A stretch of DNA of 64,000 bases. It comes from Doryteuthis pealeii (lineage: Eukaryota; Mollusca; Cephalopoda; Myopsida; Loliginidae). Below, in pieces: positions 62,041 through 64,000 of the stretch. The stretch is taken from NCBI GenBank assembly GCA_023376005.1, contig CM042181.1, positions 17,724,128 to 17,788,127 on the forward strand. Direction: 5' to 3'. The notes under the pieces were generated by a model. The model ran no database searches. It was given only the letters and a program-made list of their open reading frames with translations, and was not told the origin of the DNA. Position 1 is the first letter of the stretch; every line of letters starts with the position of its first letter. Position numbers and translations under genes: made by a program.

Positions 62041-62079
62041 GCCTTAGTATTATCTACGTTATTCGGACTATTGTCCCCA

Positions 62080-62140
62080 TCTTTATTGTTATTTGTACAA
62101 CGTTTCGGCTGATATGCCCTCCGGCCTTCTTCAGGTATTT
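62080..62140 (-). repeat. CTGAAGAAGGC/GCCGAAACG retroelement-type segment
   Basis: Minus strand: ACCTGAAGAAGGCCGG, then ATATCAGCCGAAACGTTGTA, CAATAAAGATGGGG. The CTGAAGA ... GAAAC layout recalls the hammerhead families in this window, but the stems do not close well, so I do not call a ribozyme. Confidence 0.4.
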
Positions 62141-62142
62141 CT

Positions 62143-62285
62143 TGTCGGACTCGGGAACCTTTTTTCGGACTCGGGAACCTTTTTTCGGACTCGGGAACCT
62201 TTTTTCAGACTCGGGAACCTTTTTTCGGACTCGGGAACCTTTTTTCGGACTCGGGAACCTTTTTTCGGACTCAGGAACCATCTTT
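62143..62285. repeat. 20-bp minisatellite, seven units plus one diverged
   Basis: Unit TCGGACTCGGGAACCTTTTT, seven near-identical copies and a diverged eighth (TCGTAATCGGGAGCCATC). Frames are open on both strands only because the unit lacks stop codons in most frames. Confidence 0.95.
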
Positions 62286-62399
62286 TCGTAATCGGGAGCC
62301 ATCACGGAACTTTGAACCTAACCCTTTATTCAGTCCTTGGGGGTATCCTGTTCTCATTCCGCTAACCATAGCTGGGGTAGGAGTTGTGTTAATTATTTA

Positions 62400-62465
62400 A
62401 GTTTCTGTATTTACTGTCACTGCTTAAGTCACATTACCCAAAATCCTCAATGCATAGAATAAAGA
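62400..62465 (+). repeat. Short Helitron-5'-like fragment, copy 2
   Basis: TTACTGTCACTGCTTAAGTC, ACATTACCCAAAATCCTC, ATGCATAGAATAAAG. Confidence 0.45.
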
Positions 62466-62639
62466 AAAAACCTTGTATTGTAGTTATTTACTAAGCTTAG
62501 CTTACATGTGACACAAGGCCAGAAGTATTGAGCACCCAATGAGAATCAAACTCATTAACAATGGTTTGCGAAACATTTCACTACCTGAGGTGCCCTAGTT
62601 ATTTACAAAACTTAGCTTAGATGTGGCACAAGGTCAGAA

Positions 62640-63185
62640 GTATTATTTATTTTATTCATTCACTGATGAAATAAAAAATTGAGTCATGACGAATGAATAA
62701 AAAAAATGTATTTGGCATAAAATAACCCAACAAGTGTTGACATGCCATAAAATCCAACCAGCCAGCCAACTGAACTGAACCCCTTGAGAGAAATAGTTTT
62801 ATTCATTCACTGATGATATAAAAATTGAGTATTCATGAGGAATCAATAAAAAAATGTATTTGGCATAAAATAACCCAAAAAGTGTTGACCCCTTGAGAGA
62901 AATAGTTTTATTCATTCACTGATGATAAAAAATTGAGTATTCATGAGGAATGAATAAATTTAAAAATGTCTTTGGCATAAATGACCCAACAAGTGTTGGC
63001 ATGCCATAAAATCCAACCAGCCAGCCAGCCAACTGAACTAAACCCTTGAGAGAAATAGTTTTTTCATTCACTGATGAATAAAAAATTGAGTATTCATGAG
63101 GAATGAATAAAATAAAAAAAAAAATCTTTGGCATAAAATGACCCAACAAGTGTTGACATGCCATAAAAACCAACCAACTAACTAA
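62640..63185 (+). repeat. Four tandem stem-loop module units
   Basis: Units of TTTTATTCATTCACTGATGA, AATTGAGTATTCATGAGGAA, TTTGGCATAAAATAACCCAA, GTGTTGACATGCCATAAAAT and a CCAGCCAGCCAAC tail, with anchors at about 62,656, 62,806, 62,914 and 63,067. Confidence 0.8.
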
Positions 63186-63540
63186 TAGATTTATTCTTTT
63201 TTTCATGGTCGTTAGCAAAATCGACTGTTGAATAATCTTTCTGAATTTGTCATTGTGCCTTTTTTTAAGTGCTTGCCTTTTAACAAAATGTTGTGGAAAG
63301 TAGAACTGACTTTACCATTCAGTAATCAATATTGTCTCATCTGAATTTTTTGTTTTAAAAAAGAAAAAGAAGAAAAAAAAAAAGAATTTGACAAAAAAAA
63401 AAAAAAAGTTAATTAACTGTGTAGGAAGTTTAAGAGCAATAGTGTTACATCAGACTTTGTGAGGTTTATTTTCTAATCTTAAAGTTTTTTAAATTTAAAA
63501 AAAAAAAAAAATTTCTTTTTAATCATCATTTACTATATTC
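63185..63540. other. AT-rich stretch with poly-A tracts
   Basis: No gene or element recognised. Confidence 0.55.
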
Positions 63541-63930
63541 TACTATAGTAGTATGGAATCTCCTACGTCTCTTCTAGCGTCTGGACTTTGTGTCTGGTCT
63601 TCCATTGGGGATTTCTCTTTATCAGAAGCCCTGTGTCATTGGTAGTTTTTAGATAATAACACAAGACTTCGATTTACTTTGATCATATTTTATTCCAAAA
63701 TCCCCACCAGACTACCTGTGCAGATTGAGTCGGCACCGTGCATAACACGACTTACCACCGTCGTGGTCTTTGGCCGAACTAACTAAACAAATCTCTTTTT
63801 AATCTAAACCGGAAGAGGGTCTTCTCCACCGATTCTCACGGTATCCACTGGAAGGAGGATCAGGACTGAGGTCAAGCCTTGTCATTCAATCCTTCAAAGC
63901 CGCCGGTTGAACTTATAACAGCCATTTTGG
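63540..63930 (-). mobile_element. Possible LTR or other retroelement end (low confidence)
   Basis: Higher-complexity sequence with several CpGs. On the minus strand it has GGAATAAAATATGATC (polyadenylation-like) and GACGCTAGAAGAGACG, with a related AAGACGCTAGAAGAAG near 5,994. No terminal repeat pair, primer-binding site or coding domain is visible, so this is only a suggestion. Confidence 0.2.
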
Positions 63931-64000
63931 TTTCTACACTACTGTACATAAATATTAGGAATCTAATAACTATGTAACAAAGCATTCAGACCCTCTTCAT
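63930..64000 (+). repeat. Compound-satellite block B fragment at the window edge
   Basis: TTTCTACACTACTGTACATA, then CTATGTAAC, matches block B of the 34.7-39.8 kb satellite (AATCTACACTACTGTACATA ... ATTATGTAAC). Confidence 0.45.

Noticed and set aside
62100..62134. Hammerhead on the minus strand (CTGAAGAAGGC ... GCCGAAACG)
   Set aside because: Core blocks are present, but stem I does not pair and stem III is only two pairs; kept as a repeat only.
61959..62365. Repeat proteins on both strands (FFRTREP-like and SEKRFPSPKK-like)
   Set aside because: Both come from the same 20-bp minisatellite, open on both strands by chance.

Overview
This is a gene-poor, AT-rich animal nuclear window made almost entirely of repeats. 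tRNA-derived SINEs, hAT-type and other miniature DNA elements, Helitron-like elements, RTE-like LINE remnants with (ATG)n tails, long (TA)n/(CA)n microsatellites and satellite arrays together point to a metazoan. A lophotrochozoan such as a mollusc is my guess, from repeat style only. I found no intact protein-coding gene. Nearly every open frame is a frame through a simple repeat, satellite or broken transposon.

Layout. 0.5-7.1 kb: a diverged ~180-bp satellite broken up by a foldback element, a MITE family, a polypyrimidine tract, a short unique stretch and a 5'-truncated LINE. 7.1-15.9 kb: E-family non-coding repeats, foldbacks, an inverted pair carrying hammerhead-ribozyme motifs, a 39-bp array at a Helitron-like 3' end, SINEs A and B, and a hAT element nested in SINE B. 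15.9-30.7 kb: an indel-rich direct copy (to an N at 22,517) followed by an indel-rich inverted copy of the sequence that reappears cleanly at 30.7-38.7 kb. I read this ~14.7 kb as a probable assembly or long-read artefact. 30.7-39.8 kb: the clean version, with a LINE tail fragment, Helitron-like pieces, a foldback, E-family fragments and a ~4.5-kb compound satellite split by a recent SINE A insertion with a 17-bp target duplication. 39.8-45.1 kb: two head-to-tail Helitron-like elements (one with a nested hAT), tail-module repeats, E-family copies and a CA-rich array. 45.1-50.3 kb: (TA)n tracts, hammerhead-motif elements and their foldbacks, a LINE copy with a 5' inversion, a MITE and SINEs. 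50.4-57.6 kb: a ~182-bp satellite of about 25 units, then ~490 bp of CpG-dense non-repeat sequence (the best candidate promoter/first exon), then a ~119-bp satellite of about 17 units. 57.6-64 kb: Helitron-like elements, duplicated segments, a purine-rich tract, a 20-bp minisatellite, tail-module repeats and a possible LTR-like end.

The most interesting signals are (1) hammerhead-type self-cleaving ribozyme motifs in short retroelement-like repeats, two of them in opposite arms of one palindrome at 9.4-9.5 kb, with a related HHR-like family at 46.5-49.2 kb; (2) the inverted, error-rich duplication centred on the N; (3) a LINE copy with a textbook twin-priming inversion and flanking duplication; and (4) a recurring 3' stem-loop module (GGCAT / AACCC / GGGTT / ATGCC) that seems to define a large non-coding retroelement family. 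All lengths, unit counts and homologies were judged by eye.
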